Positions 19,487 through 28,589 of a stretch of 64,000 bases of DNA are shown here, piece after piece. Numbering within the stretch: position 1 is the first letter of the stretch; every line of letters starts with the position of its first letter. Position numbers and translations under genes: made by a program. The notes beneath the pieces were generated by a model. The model was given only the letters and a program-made list of their open reading frames with translations. It ran no database searches and had not been told where the DNA came from. This DNA comes from Aliivibrio sifiae. Its GTDB lineage: Bacteria > Pseudomonadota > Gammaproteobacteria > Enterobacterales > Vibrionaceae. The stretch is taken from NCBI RefSeq assembly GCF_002954705.1, contig NZ_MSCO01000004.1, positions 1-64,000 on the forward strand, given 5' to 3'.

Positions 19487-20203
19487 TTATTGCCATAACT
19501 TACGAATAGGGTCATTCTCCGAGAAGTGATGACGCACTTGAGCCTGAAATAATTCAGCTGTCGCAATCGCATCAGTTAATGCGTGATGAGGAGGGTAAGC
19601 CGGTAGGCCATAACGTAATCGGCTATTTGCCAAACGGATTGATTCAGGACGCTTTCCTTTAAGCCAATTAATTAGGCCTTTAGATTGACCTTGTTGATAA
19701 TCCCCCTCGATTTGCATTGTATCGACCACTGGAAAAACAATACCCTCACCAATCAAGCTTCGTAAATTAGCATCAAAAAAATCACGTTCTATTTTTCGGT
19801 AATGAACCACTACGACTTTTCCTGCTAACGCATCGAGCACCTTCTCTAAGATACGACGTAAATCAGGAGCGCCTTGTAAGTCAGAGTGAGTAATTCCGTG
19901 AATGACAACAGAATTTTCCTCTAAGCTGTCTTGAGCTTTAACAAACCAATGTTGAGATTCTCGACAACGAATACGCTGTAAAGTAAATGGCACTAAACCA
20001 ATACTAATAATGCTGTTTTGATTTGCATCTAATCCTGTTGTTTCAAAATCTAAAGCAACAAATTCAATATCTTTGAGTGGTGTTTCTTCTTCATACGTTC
20101 CGGTTTGGTAAAAATTTTTAAGCCGTTTATCTTTACTCATTTCAAACTTATGCGTAAAGAAAGCAGGCCAGTTGAGAATTTCTTGTTGAGTGTTCGATAT
20201 CAT
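19487..20203 (-). CDS. DnaQ-like 3'-5' exonuclease domain protein
   Basis: This DEDD-family exonuclease has about 238 residues. The catalytic motifs are FVALDFETTGLDA (Exo I, about 47-59), VVHYRKIERDFFDANLR (Exo II) and HHALTDAIATAELF (Exo III). It is not the replicative proofreading subunit: it lacks the usual DnaQ context and has a distinct N-terminus. ATG 20203 has AGGAG six bases upstream. An adjacent in-frame ATG at 20206 is closer to it. It starts within ten bases of the stop of the cNMP/CBS/DUF294 gene and is surely co-transcribed with it. Confidence 0.88.
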   Translation of the reverse strand: MISNTQQEILNWPAFFTHKFEMSKDKRLKNFYQTGTYEEETPLKDIEFVALDFETTGLDANQNSIISIGLVPFTLQRIRCRESQHWFVKAQDSLEENSVVIHGITHSDLQGAPDLRRILEKVLDALAGKVVVVHYRKIERDFFDANLRSLIGEGIVFPVVDTMQIEGDYQQGQSKGLINWLKGKRPESIRLANSRLRYGLPAYPPHHALTDAIATAELFQAQVRHHFSENDPIRKLWQ

Positions 20204-20212
20204 CATTCACTC

Positions 20213-22093
20213 CTAAAATTTGTTAGCGCTATAACGGAACTTAAGGAAGTTTTGCGCATTACTCAGTACTTGGAACGCATCTTTTAGATTTCGACGTTCA
20301 AAGTCAGACATGTTCTCTGGCTCTATATTGTTATCAGGTTCTATCCCCGCTTCGACATCTAATGCCTGATGGCGTAGACGAACCAATGAAATTAATTCCA
20401 TTGCATGGTGAAGATCACTGCCTTTTGATTTAGGTAAAATACCAGCTTCAATAATATCGTCTAAACGTTCAAATGAGTTTTGTGCTTGAGAGCCAATCGC
20501 TAATGCATGAACTCGGATTAAATCAGCAAGAGGTGCTGTACCACGGCGTTTTAAATTTATTGAATTATTATGGCGGCCATCTTTCTCCATCACAAAATCC
20601 TTAAAGAAACCCAGTGGTGGTGTTCGGCGTAAACCATTTCGAGCAAGGCAAGCAAGGAAACGGTTATTTTTCTTTGCTCGACGGACAATAAATCCATTGA
20701 GTTGTTCTGCCCATTTGGTTCGGCCATAAACGCCATTTAAGTCAAAGAAAATAGAACTATTTAATAGTGCTTGTGGATCTGGGTTATCAATCCAATCGGC
20801 AAAACATTCTTCCCATTCTGATTGCGTTTTACGCCATTCAGGATTCGTTGCCATTATGTCGCCAGTGCAGTAGGTATATCCACACGCAGCTAAACCATCA
20901 CAAACAAAAGTAGATAATGCTTTAAAGTATTCACCATGCTCTTGTTCGTTATAATCATTATCTAAAATAATCGCGTTGTCTTGGTCTGTAACAATTAACT
21001 GCTCATCACGAGCCATAGAACCAAGCGCTAAGAAGCAATAAGGGACTGGAGGTGCACCTAGTTCTTCCTCGGCCAACTCTAATAAACGTTGTTTAAAGCT
21101 TCGACCAATCTCAGACATCGCGCTACCAACCATGTGAGAATTAGCGTCTTCATTTACCATTCGAATAAAGCAATCTTTCAATTGGCTAGATAAAATAACC
21201 AAGTCTTCGATAGTTTGTTGTTGGAAAATACTGCTTACGAACAACAGGCTATTTTGAGATTCGTAACGTACGATGTCAGACACCTCTAGAACACCGATTG
21301 GTTGCTTATTTCTCAATACTGGTAAGTGATGTACGTTGTATCGAAGCATCATGAGCATGGCTTCAAATACATAGGCATTATGGTCGAGTGAAATCAGCTC
21401 TGTAGACATGACTTCAGATACGGGGGTTTCAAAATCTAACCCACAGGCAAGCACTTTAGTACATAAATCACGGTCAGTAATAATACCGACAAAATCATTG
21501 TCTTCTTCTTCTGTATCGATTTCAGGATCGGTGATTAATACCGCAGATACGTTTTCTTCTGCCATGGTTTTAGCGGCGGATTGAATTGTTTCGTATTTGG
21601 TAATCATGACCGCTTCACGAGTCAGTAATGTTTTTACTTTGGACGTGGTTAGATCGTTAGCGTCATCATGATTGTTTTCAACCGCTTGCTTTAAGCGAGT
21701 GGCATCTTCTACTTCAACAAAATCTGAGAACTCATCATAGCGTTCACAGAAATCATCAAATACCGATTCAGGGATGCAATATAATAAAGAATCGTTCAGA
21801 GCCTTGGCTGGGAAACGAACCTTATTATTCATTAATAGGCCCATTTGCCCGAAAATACTGCCTTCATCAAGTCGGTTATAAAGCTCGCCATTACGACGAT
21901 AGACTTCAATTATTCCGCTGCGAACCATATAAAGGTCTTTGATCTCATCACCAAACCCAATCACCATACTTTCTGTACGGTAATAAGATATTTCTACGCT
22001 TTGAGCCGCTTCTTTTATTGCCTCTTCAGGTAATAAGTTAAAGGGCGGGTATTGTGATAAAAAGTGTTGGATCTCTAACAGTTCAACTTCCAT
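20213..22093 (-). CDS. cNMP-binding / CBS / DUF294 nucleotidyltransferase-like protein
   Basis: This soluble multi-domain signalling protein has 626 residues. Domains in order are a cyclic-nucleotide-binding fold (about 10-130, with EGSIFGQMGLLMN), a pair of CBS domains (about 160-285), a DUF294 nucleotidyltransferase-like domain (about 335-480, with LGSMARDEQLIVTDQDNAI resembling the GlnD active site) and a DUF294 C-terminal helical domain. Such proteins are recurrently found beside DnaQ-like exonucleases, as here. The reaction is not established. Uridylyl- or adenylyl-transfer controlled by nucleotide binding is a reasonable inference. Confidence 0.88.
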   Translation of the reverse strand: MEVELLEIQHFLSQYPPFNLLPEEAIKEAAQSVEISYYRTESMVIGFGDEIKDLYMVRSGIIEVYRRNGELYNRLDEGSIFGQMGLLMNNKVRFPAKALNDSLLYCIPESVFDDFCERYDEFSDFVEVEDATRLKQAVENNHDDANDLTTSKVKTLLTREAVMITKYETIQSAAKTMAEENVSAVLITDPEIDTEEEDNDFVGIITDRDLCTKVLACGLDFETPVSEVMSTELISLDHNAYVFEAMLMMLRYNVHHLPVLRNKQPIGVLEVSDIVRYESQNSLLFVSSIFQQQTIEDLVILSSQLKDCFIRMVNEDANSHMVGSAMSEIGRSFKQRLLELAEEELGAPPVPYCFLALGSMARDEQLIVTDQDNAIILDNDYNEQEHGEYFKALSTFVCDGLAACGYTYCTGDIMATNPEWRKTQSEWEECFADWIDNPDPQALLNSSIFFDLNGVYGRTKWAEQLNGFIVRRAKKNNRFLACLARNGLRRTPPLGFFKDFVMEKDGRHNNSINLKRRGTAPLADLIRVHALAIGSQAQNSFERLDDIIEAGILPKSKGSDLHHAMELISLVRLRHQALDVEAGIEPDNNIEPENMSDFERRNLKDAFQVLSNAQNFLKFRYSANKF

Positions 22094-22269
22094 GCGTCAC
22101 TCAACATAAATTAAAGGAGAATAGACTATAATTTTAGTTTATCGCTTTATGGATAGCTATGTTAATTCAATTAAATTGAGTGAGACGAAGGCATTGGAAA
22201 TAGGATCTCGGATCTGAAACAGAACTTTTGCTATGCTGATAATATTGTAAGTTTGTTTGGAGAAGTCTA

Positions 22270-23148
22270 GTGGCTAAATTAATAAAAAGAACAGCAATAT
22301 CATTAGGTGTTCTCGGTAGTTTCGTAGCAGTCGCAAGTGTATCTGCGAACGAAAAGGCGACAGAGTCAGAAACTCTAAATAAAGGTGTTTTATCTGCGGT
22401 TTGCTTTTCTAAAGGAGACAATAAAAAAGAAGAGCATATTTTGTCTGAACTTTGCCCGATAGGGGAAGGACTATGGGGAAGTCTACCTACAAAAGAGAAA
22501 GTTGATAATAGTGAGTACTGGATCCAATGTGGCCTGTTTAAAAAAGAGTTAACTAAAGACGCTATTGAACAAATTAATCGCGCGGTAGATATGCCAATTA
22601 ATATGAAAAAAGAAGGAGAGCTTAACCGTTGTTTAGTTGGTCCGTATATTGATTATTTTATAGCGAATAAAGAATTGAAAGCTTTACAAAATCAGCGGTT
22701 ATTTAAACATGCAGGACTGCGTGAAGTCGATTTATCAGATGTTAATAAAGAAGCACTGATGCCTGAAAAGGTAATAGAACCAGATCCGATAACTATTCGT
22801 AAAGAAGTGATTATTAACCAAGTTCATTTTGCAGTGCCGTTTATTGATAATGGAAATGAAGGCTTCTATATGGAAAATAAAATGCCTTGGTTAAGAGTAA
22901 CAGCACAAAATGCTCACACAGTTTGCCAAAAAATAGAGATGGATTTATTGACGAAAGAGCAATGGCAAATACTAGTTGATTCAACGATAATGACAAAAGA
23001 TAAATGGCCAATGCAATTACCTTATTGGGGCGCGGATAATATCGGTCTCTTTAAAGGGGGTACAGCCAGAAAATTAAAAAACACATCGATGCTGAATGTG
23101 GTGTGTACTAAGAAGATAGAGGATAAAGTCGTTGGAAATTCAATTTAA
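22270..23148 (+). CDS. Exported SPOR-domain protein with FGE/C-type-lectin-like C-terminus
   Basis: The protein has 292 residues and a signal peptide ending at SVSANE (about residue 27). Residues about 75-155 look like a SPOR peptidoglycan-binding fold (YWIQCGLFKKELTKDAIEQI through RCLVGPYIDYFIANKEL). The C-terminal part (about 205-285) resembles a formylglycine-generating-enzyme or C-type-lectin-like fold, with PWLRVTAQNAHTVCQKI, LLTKEQWQILVDS and LPYWGADN. A cell-envelope or division-site role is inferred from the SPOR part only. The start is GTG with GGAG seven bases upstream. The next gene overlaps its end by 17 bases. Confidence 0.72.
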   Translation: MAKLIKRTAISLGVLGSFVAVASVSANEKATESETLNKGVLSAVCFSKGDNKKEEHILSELCPIGEGLWGSLPTKEKVDNSEYWIQCGLFKKELTKDAIEQINRAVDMPINMKKEGELNRCLVGPYIDYFIANKELKALQNQRLFKHAGLREVDLSDVNKEALMPEKVIEPDPITIRKEVIINQVHFAVPFIDNGNEGFYMENKMPWLRVTAQNAHTVCQKIEMDLLTKEQWQILVDSTIMTKDKWPMQLPYWGADNIGLFKGGTARKLKNTSMLNVVCTKKIEDKVVGNSI

Positions 23149-23395
23149 AGGTCGTTGGGACAGTAAATCTCTGGCTGAGAACTTACAAGAAGCATTAGAA
23201 ACATTAGAAGAAGAGTTTGGCGTTAAGGCGTTATCAGATATTTCATTAAATATCTGTCTGGAAGATGAGCACAAAGAAGAGCTCGCACTGCTAAGTCCAA
23301 CAGGTCGAGCATTAGATTTAATCGTGATTAATAACCCTAAAGATGTGAATGACGGTGAAAAAGCGCCAGTATTGGAGTTTAAGCCGCGACCGTAA
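23132..23395 (+). CDS. Small acidic hypothetical protein overlapping the SPOR gene
   Basis: I do not recognise this 87-residue protein. It is acidic, cytosolic-looking, without a signal peptide, and begins with the tryptophan-containing strand MEIQFKGRWDSKSLAENL. The proposed start is a TTG inside the end of the preceding gene, with GAGG nine bases upstream. No ATG would preserve the conserved-looking beginning. Translational coupling to the SPOR gene is likely, and a terminator follows at once. Confidence 0.65.
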   Translation: MEIQFKGRWDSKSLAENLQEALETLEEEFGVKALSDISLNICLEDEHKEELALLSPTGRALDLIVINNPKDVNDGEKAPVLEFKPRP

Positions 23396-23407
23396 TCTCT
23401 TTTCTAT

Positions 23408-23436
23408 AAAAATCCCAGTTATGCTGGGATTTTTTA
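23408..23436. terminator. Bidirectional terminator after the SPOR gene pair and the PRD regulator
   Basis: A perfect 11-bp stem (23408-23418 with 23424-23434) has a five-base loop, with A-run and T-run on opposite sides, between converging genes. Confidence 0.88.
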
Positions 23437-23438
23437 TA

Positions 23439-25361
23439 CTACCAATCTTTTTTTCTATTAAACCAACACTCTTTCGCTACGTATTGAAATTCTTCATACG
23501 ATAAACAATCAAGAATGGTATCCACTGCTTTTCCATTCATGAAGGTCACGAATAAATCATAAAGGCTCATCGCTTCTTCATAATCATCTTTATTTATCGC
23601 AAAAAGAAAAATGACATGCGCTATTTTCCCATTTCCCCAATCAACACCATGAGGTGAGATAATGGTGTATACCTTGGTCTCATTGGCTAATAACCCCAGA
23701 GAGTGAGGGATAGCGATACCCTCCCCTAAAATAGTCGATGTAATATTTTCACGTTCGATCACTGAATTATAAAATCCAGTTGGGGTGATATTGTCTTGAG
23801 TTAAGTGGCTCGAGAAGGTTTTTAATAACTCTGCTTGTGTGGTTGGTTTTTCGAGCACAGAAAAATAACGATGATCAAAAAACTTATCCAACATATAGGG
23901 ATGAGAGCGATTCATCAGTATCAATTTATTTACTTGTTCTATCTGAAAACTGGTTGGTATTGGTGATACTGCGATAGTCGGTTTATTTTTTTGTGATACT
24001 TTTTCTGTAGAGATAACAAAGTCAGCATCTATTTTTGTTAACGCTTCATATTCTCTGACAGAGCCTATTTTTTGGATATCTAATTGCGGTAAAGATCTAA
24101 GTAATTGAGATTCAAGCAGACGCATAATAGAAGTACCAGAATCACACACCAATAAAGCTCTAGGAGGTTGCTGTTCTTCTAAGGCAAAATTTCGTTCTAA
24201 TCCAACCCCAATATGCATGACTAGATAACCTACCTCTCCATCAGGAATTAAATGTTTCCCCCAATGAGAAATAGCGGCTACGGTCATATCGTAAGCGAGT
24301 GGATAGTAGCGTTTGATATGATCTACTAATGGATTTGGAATGGTGATTTGGTATTTTACACGCAATATCATCGTCGTGATATGACACAATAAATCACGCT
24401 TCAGTAATTCGTCGTTACGTAAATCGTAATTATAATGCTTGTTAACGTAATCCAATAAAAAATTCGTTAATTCTAACTGTTCTGTATGCTTTTCTGTGTC
24501 GATCACTGTGACCCATGTAACTCGACGAGCTGCAATTTGAATACTTAAATAATCTATCTCTGATTGAGGTAAAGGAGCTCCAAGTAAGATTTCAATCGTT
24601 TTACTGAGGTCTAACGCGGCACTTTGTGCTTCATTGCTGAGTTGTGGTTGATGAACATGATGAATAATGGCATTTAATTTAAGTCGATGTAAGGTAACAC
24701 CGCAATATACTAATAAATGATGAAGTCCTTCATCAGTTAATTTTATGTGATTCTGATTAATTAAATGAAGTAAGTCTTCGCGTAAAGAAGGAAGGTTTAT
24801 TTCAGGAAAAAAATGCTCACATACATCAACAAATGTGCGATCACTGGGTTTGAACTGAAACAAGACATGAGCGATGCATCCTCGAATAGCTTGTTCTTCA
24901 CCAAACAACTTCAACCCATGGTGGGCTTTACTGACAATTTCTAAATTATACTGCTCTAATATTTCACGAATTTCGCTCATGTCTGCCTGTAAAGAGGTTC
25001 GGCTAACAAACCACTGATTGGCTAAGTCATCTAATTTGCATTCTTCCTCTTGAGAAAGAAGACGCATAATTAAATACACCACGCGATCTTTTGCATTTCG
25101 TGGTGAGGTTTTCATCTTTTTTGTTTGTTTTTCAATATCAGAAAATCGTGTTTCATCGTAAATATCGAAGTAATAGCCTTTTCCGCGTTGATGCTGAATT
25201 TGAGCACCATAAGAGGCTAAAATATCATTTAAGGCAGAGATATCTGTACGAATGGTTCGAGTTGAAATATCACAGCGCTGTGCAAGCTCTTGTTGAGGAA
25301 GAGCTTCGTATCTAAGAGCTTCAAAGATGATGTTAAGGCGTGGATAAGGCAATTGAATCAT
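23439..25361 (-). CDS. PRD/EIIB/EIIA-type transcriptional regulator of the adjacent amino-sugar-acid operon
   Basis: This BglG/MtlR-type activator has 640 residues. Domains in order are N-terminal helix-turn-helix units (about 5-60 and 85-150), two PRD domains (about 190-300 and 305-400, the second with LLCHITTMILRVKY and EVGYLVMHIG histidines), a GatB-like EIIB domain with LLVCDSGTS (about 417-425) and a mannitol/fructose-type EIIA domain with GEGIAIPHSLG (about 550-560). Such proteins are switched by PTS phosphorylation of the PRD histidines. It lies downstream of the DUF4310 operon on the same strand, separated by that operon's terminator. It is probably the operon's regulator. Confidence 0.88.
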   Translation of the reverse strand: MIQLPYPRLNIIFEALRYEALPQQELAQRCDISTRTIRTDISALNDILASYGAQIQHQRGKGYYFDIYDETRFSDIEKQTKKMKTSPRNAKDRVVYLIMRLLSQEEECKLDDLANQWFVSRTSLQADMSEIREILEQYNLEIVSKAHHGLKLFGEEQAIRGCIAHVLFQFKPSDRTFVDVCEHFFPEINLPSLREDLLHLINQNHIKLTDEGLHHLLVYCGVTLHRLKLNAIIHHVHQPQLSNEAQSAALDLSKTIEILLGAPLPQSEIDYLSIQIAARRVTWVTVIDTEKHTEQLELTNFLLDYVNKHYNYDLRNDELLKRDLLCHITTMILRVKYQITIPNPLVDHIKRYYPLAYDMTVAAISHWGKHLIPDGEVGYLVMHIGVGLERNFALEEQQPPRALLVCDSGTSIMRLLESQLLRSLPQLDIQKIGSVREYEALTKIDADFVISTEKVSQKNKPTIAVSPIPTSFQIEQVNKLILMNRSHPYMLDKFFDHRYFSVLEKPTTQAELLKTFSSHLTQDNITPTGFYNSVIERENITSTILGEGIAIPHSLGLLANETKVYTIISPHGVDWGNGKIAHVIFLFAINKDDYEEAMSLYDLFVTFMNGKAVDTILDCLSYEEFQYVAKECWFNRKKDW

Positions 25362-25507
25362 AAGAAAACCGATAAAGTTAATTGATGTTTATTAACAATA
25401 ATATCAACCAGTTTTAAGTAACTAGATATCAATATTTATTGAATGTGTGATTGCTATCTTGAGTTATTTTTTTTCGACTAAAAATAAGTATATTTTTAGA
25501 AAATAAA

Positions 25508-25542
25508 AAAGCCAGAAACCTGGGGGCAGGGTTCCGGCTTTG
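25508..25542 (-). terminator. Terminator of the DUF4310/DgaE-type operon
   Basis: A 13-bp stem with one mismatch and one wobble on the minus strand (25510-25522 with 25527-25539) is followed there by a T-run. It isolates the operon from the regulator gene. Confidence 0.82.
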
Positions 25543-25553
25543 GAGGAGCAAAC

Positions 25554-26294
25554 TTAGTTAAGCAATTTTTTTGTCATCTCAAGTAGAGTTGTTACGTCTT
25601 CTGGGCGGGTGTTTCCTGTCGCTTTATCAATAATCGAGCTATAGATGTGAGGGATGATTTTACTCACGCCTGCATCTAATGCGATTTGCATGATTTCTTC
25701 GTAGTTTTCAAGATCAATACCGCCAGTTGGTTCTAACCAAAAATCTTGTTCTGCACAAGCTTTAGCAACGTACGCAAATTCTTCGCGACTTTCTAGGCCA
25801 CCCATTGGGAAGTATTTTACAGAGCTTCCGCCCATGTCTTTTAGCATCGCAATCGCGGTTTCAACAGGAACAATCGCATCTTCAGCTCGAGAGCTTAGTG
25901 GGCCCGTTGAGATTTTCACCATACCAACAGTACCTGTTGGTGAAATTAAACCATTAACGATACTTTTATCTTGCCCAACTAGTGCTCTGCTTGTGGCTAC
26001 ACCCGTAAATACTTGGTTGATGTGTTGTGGCTGTACATGCTGAGAGATAAGAGAAACCATCATTGATTGATTTGGATCGCCAGCGCCCAAGCCAACAGAA
26101 ACGGCATTGTTTGTTACTTCGCTGTATTTTTTCATGTCACTAACGGCAGTATCAACATCTGGGTAGTTTTTAGATAAAACACCAACCAAAACATGGCCTT
26201 CTGCGGCGTCATAAATTTCACCTGCATTATCAACAGAGCCTGCTAATACGTTTAGGCATACACGATTTTTGTAGAAGTTAGCTTTTAAAGTCAT
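25554..26294 (-). CDS. KDGP aldolase family protein (DgaF-like)
   Basis: The 246 residues belong to the EF_0839/AHA_3917 (PF07071-type) aldolase family, whose DgaF member cleaves 2-keto-3-deoxy-6-phosphogluconate to pyruvate and glyceraldehyde-3-phosphate. Beta-barrel signatures include NGLISPTGTVGMVKISTGP, SSVKYFPMGGL, EPTGGIDLENY and SKIIPHIYSSI. It is the last gene of the operon, 12 bases after the DgaE-like gene. The enzymatic role is taken from the family; the true substrate here may differ. Confidence 0.88.
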   Translation of the reverse strand: MTLKANFYKNRVCLNVLAGSVDNAGEIYDAAEGHVLVGVLSKNYPDVDTAVSDMKKYSEVTNNAVSVGLGAGDPNQSMMVSLISQHVQPQHINQVFTGVATSRALVGQDKSIVNGLISPTGTVGMVKISTGPLSSRAEDAIVPVETAIAMLKDMGGSSVKYFPMGGLESREEFAYVAKACAEQDFWLEPTGGIDLENYEEIMQIALDAGVSKIIPHIYSSIIDKATGNTRPEDVTTLLEMTKKLLN

Positions 26295-26306
26295 GGAGTG
26301 TCTCTC

Positions 26307-27410
26307 TTAAAATAATTCGTTAATTTTTACGAAAATAGTATTAAGCTGAGTAGCGTTAACACTACGAACGTCAATTTCGATAATGCCTTCGTTGGCTTTG
26401 TAACCGCGGCAATAGATTGCTGGGTTACCGTGATTTAATCGTTTAACAATATCTGTTGTGGTGGTACTTAAAACATCATGGTCAAATGCGATTTCAGCTC
26501 TTGCAATATCACGACCCGCACTGTCCCATACCACACGAGATTTAACGCCGTTAATGGTATTGATATCAAAGATGAATTTTTCCATCTTAGCGACCATCTC
26601 TTGGCCTGTTTCTTTTTCAATTGTCAGGTAATCAGTAATGGCATGGGTTAGTCCTAGGATGCCTTCTTTGCCAACCTTCATTGCTCGACCAATACCTTGA
26701 GATTGTTTTCGCACCCAATCTACATATTGTGTTTTACCTACAACCAAACCACTTGTAGGGCCTTCAATTGCTTTCGCGCCACTGTAAATAATTAAATCAG
26801 CACCCATAGCAAAATAGCCTTGTAAATCTTCTTCAGCAGCGGCATCAACAATTAATGGCAAATTATGTTTTTGTGCGACAGCAACGGCTTGTTCAACCGT
26901 TAAAATACTTTTTTGAACACAATGGTGAGACTTTATATATAAAATAGCTGCGGTATTTTTTGTGATTGCTGCTTCTAGCTGCTCAGCGGAACATTCATTG
27001 GCATAACCTGCTTCTTTGATAGTACCGCCGCCTAATGTCACCATGGTGCCGACTGGAGCGCCAAAGTTAACGTTGTGGCCTTTTGGAAGAACAATCTCAG
27101 AAGGAACATCATGCGCGTGAGCGTGTAAGTTTTCTAATCGATATTGGCTGTCTTTCACAATCACAGCGGCAACAGATTGAGCGATGCCCGCAGAGGCACA
27201 AGAAACAACAACGGCTGCATTAACATTTAAAAGGTTTGCAATATATTCACCGGTTTTTATCACCAGATCTTTCATATCAAAATATTGACCAAGGCCTTCT
27301 TTCACCGCATTTACAACGTCTTCGTTTGGCGTTGAAACCCCTAATGCTGTCATTCGACCTGATGCATTAATCACTTCAGTAAGACCGTATTTTTCATGCA
27401 TTGAAGACAT
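26307..27410 (-). CDS. PLP-dependent DgaE-like ammonia-lyase (SelA-related family)
   Basis: This is a fold-type I PLP enzyme of about 367 residues, related to selenocysteine synthase SelA. DgaE members remove ammonia from D-glucosaminate-6-phosphate to give 2-keto-3-deoxy-6-phosphogluconate. The probable Schiff-base lysine is in YSGAKAIEGPTSG (K213 from the chosen start), and VDAAAEEDL supplies the PLP-ring aspartate. ATG 27410 is preferred because GGGGA lies nine bases upstream. An ATG at 27425 has no ribosome site. The gene overlaps the end of the amidohydrolase gene by 17 bases, suggesting translational coupling. Confidence 0.88.
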   Translation of the reverse strand: MSSMHEKYGLTEVINASGRMTALGVSTPNEDVVNAVKEGLGQYFDMKDLVIKTGEYIANLLNVNAAVVVSCASAGIAQSVAAVIVKDSQYRLENLHAHAHDVPSEIVLPKGHNVNFGAPVGTMVTLGGGTIKEAGYANECSAEQLEAAITKNTAAILYIKSHHCVQKSILTVEQAVAVAQKHNLPLIVDAAAEEDLQGYFAMGADLIIYSGAKAIEGPTSGLVVGKTQYVDWVRKQSQGIGRAMKVGKEGILGLTHAITDYLTIEKETGQEMVAKMEKFIFDINTINGVKSRVVWDSAGRDIARAEIAFDHDVLSTTTTDIVKRLNHGNPAIYCRGYKANEGIIEIDVRSVNATQLNTIFVKINELF

Positions 27411-28530
27411 TATGTTGTTCCCCATGTTGTGTAGTAATTAGTTTGCCTGAAACAATACAGGCTAGCGGTAAAAAGGATTCAGAGCCTTTGCGCGAACCTT
27501 GCTCTGAGTCTTCAAAGGTACAAGGTTCATTGAGAATATTAAAAATAGTGATATCAGCGTCTTTGCCTACTTCTAATCTCCCTTTCGTTGTTATTTTTAA
27601 CGCATTAGCAGCGTTGGTGGTGACACATTCGATCACTTGTTCCATTGGTAAGCCAATAGTTAAAAACTTCGACATAATATGAGATAAGCTACGTACAGGG
27701 CCCGAGATTCGATTTTTACAGTAAATATCAGAGCTTATAGTGTCTGGATAAATACCTTTCTTAATTGCCTGCTCAGCAACATCAAAACTGAAACTGGCAC
27801 CGCCATGACCAACATCTAAAATAACGCCGCGTTTAATCGCTTTTTTCATCGACTCTTTTAACTCACCCTCAGGGGTTAAAATTCGGTTTGGTTTCCCGTT
27901 ATAACAGTGTGTAATGATGTCACCTTCTGTTAGTAGCTCGGCAATATCATCTAAATTTGGTGGATTATTTCCAACATGCACCATTAAAGGTAGGTTGTTA
28001 TTTTGAGCCTGCATTTCTTTGGCTCTAACCAGTGGTGCTAATCCGTTATTTTTTACTACGCTGCCACTCATTCTTGCTTTAATACCAACGACAAAATTGG
28101 AATGGTTAGTAATGGCGGTTTTTGCAACATCTAAATCAATATCACTCATGTCAGCCAGTTCATCTTGTCGTAATAAACCAATGCGAGAGATATTTAAAAT
28201 ACTGTATACGTTAGTTGCACTTTGTTGAGTTAAACGATAAAAATCATCGATGTCATCAGCACCAACACTACCGGCATCAACTACGGTAGTAACGCCATGA
28301 GTAACACCAATTAAATCTGGTTCGTCGTTGTAGATTGGCGATAAAGGGTAGCAATGAGTGTGTAAATCAACCCAACCAGCACTAAGGTAGTGTAAACCTT
28401 GTAAATCTATTGCTTTAGTCGCTACTTCGTTGATATTAGAGCCAAGTTCCGCGATTTTTCCATTTAGAATAGCTACATCGATAATGTCGCCATTTGTTAG
28501 TTTTCCGTTTTTTATCAGTAAGTCATACAT
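27394..28530 (-). CDS. Amidohydrolase/deacetylase family metallohydrolase (EF_0837/AHA_3915 type)
   Basis: This amidohydrolase-superfamily enzyme has 378 residues and a binuclear-metal barrel. The metal ligands are HTH in GWVDLHTHCYPL (about 57-59), a bridging lysine in VGIKARMSG (about 152), histidines in MVHVGNN and ITHCYNG, and the catalytic aspartate in TISSDIYCKN. It probably removes an N-acyl group from the imported compound, before the DgaE-like lyase acts. AGGTAAG precedes ATG 28530. The substrate is unknown. Confidence 0.85.
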   Translation of the reverse strand: MYDLLIKNGKLTNGDIIDVAILNGKIAELGSNINEVATKAIDLQGLHYLSAGWVDLHTHCYPLSPIYNDEPDLIGVTHGVTTVVDAGSVGADDIDDFYRLTQQSATNVYSILNISRIGLLRQDELADMSDIDLDVAKTAITNHSNFVVGIKARMSGSVVKNNGLAPLVRAKEMQAQNNNLPLMVHVGNNPPNLDDIAELLTEGDIITHCYNGKPNRILTPEGELKESMKKAIKRGVILDVGHGGASFSFDVAEQAIKKGIYPDTISSDIYCKNRISGPVRSLSHIMSKFLTIGLPMEQVIECVTTNAANALKITTKGRLEVGKDADITIFNILNEPCTFEDSEQGSRKGSESFLPLACIVSGKLITTQHGEQHNVFNA

Positions 28531-28589
28531 AATTCTTACCTGTATTACTAATGCCCTCTCTTATTGAAAGAGCATTAATGTGGAGAAGA

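Noticed and set aside
25436-25475. Possible CRP site (TGTGA half-site near 25447) upstream of the PRD regulator
   Set aside because: Only one half-site matches; the second half is poor, so it is below the level I would annotate.
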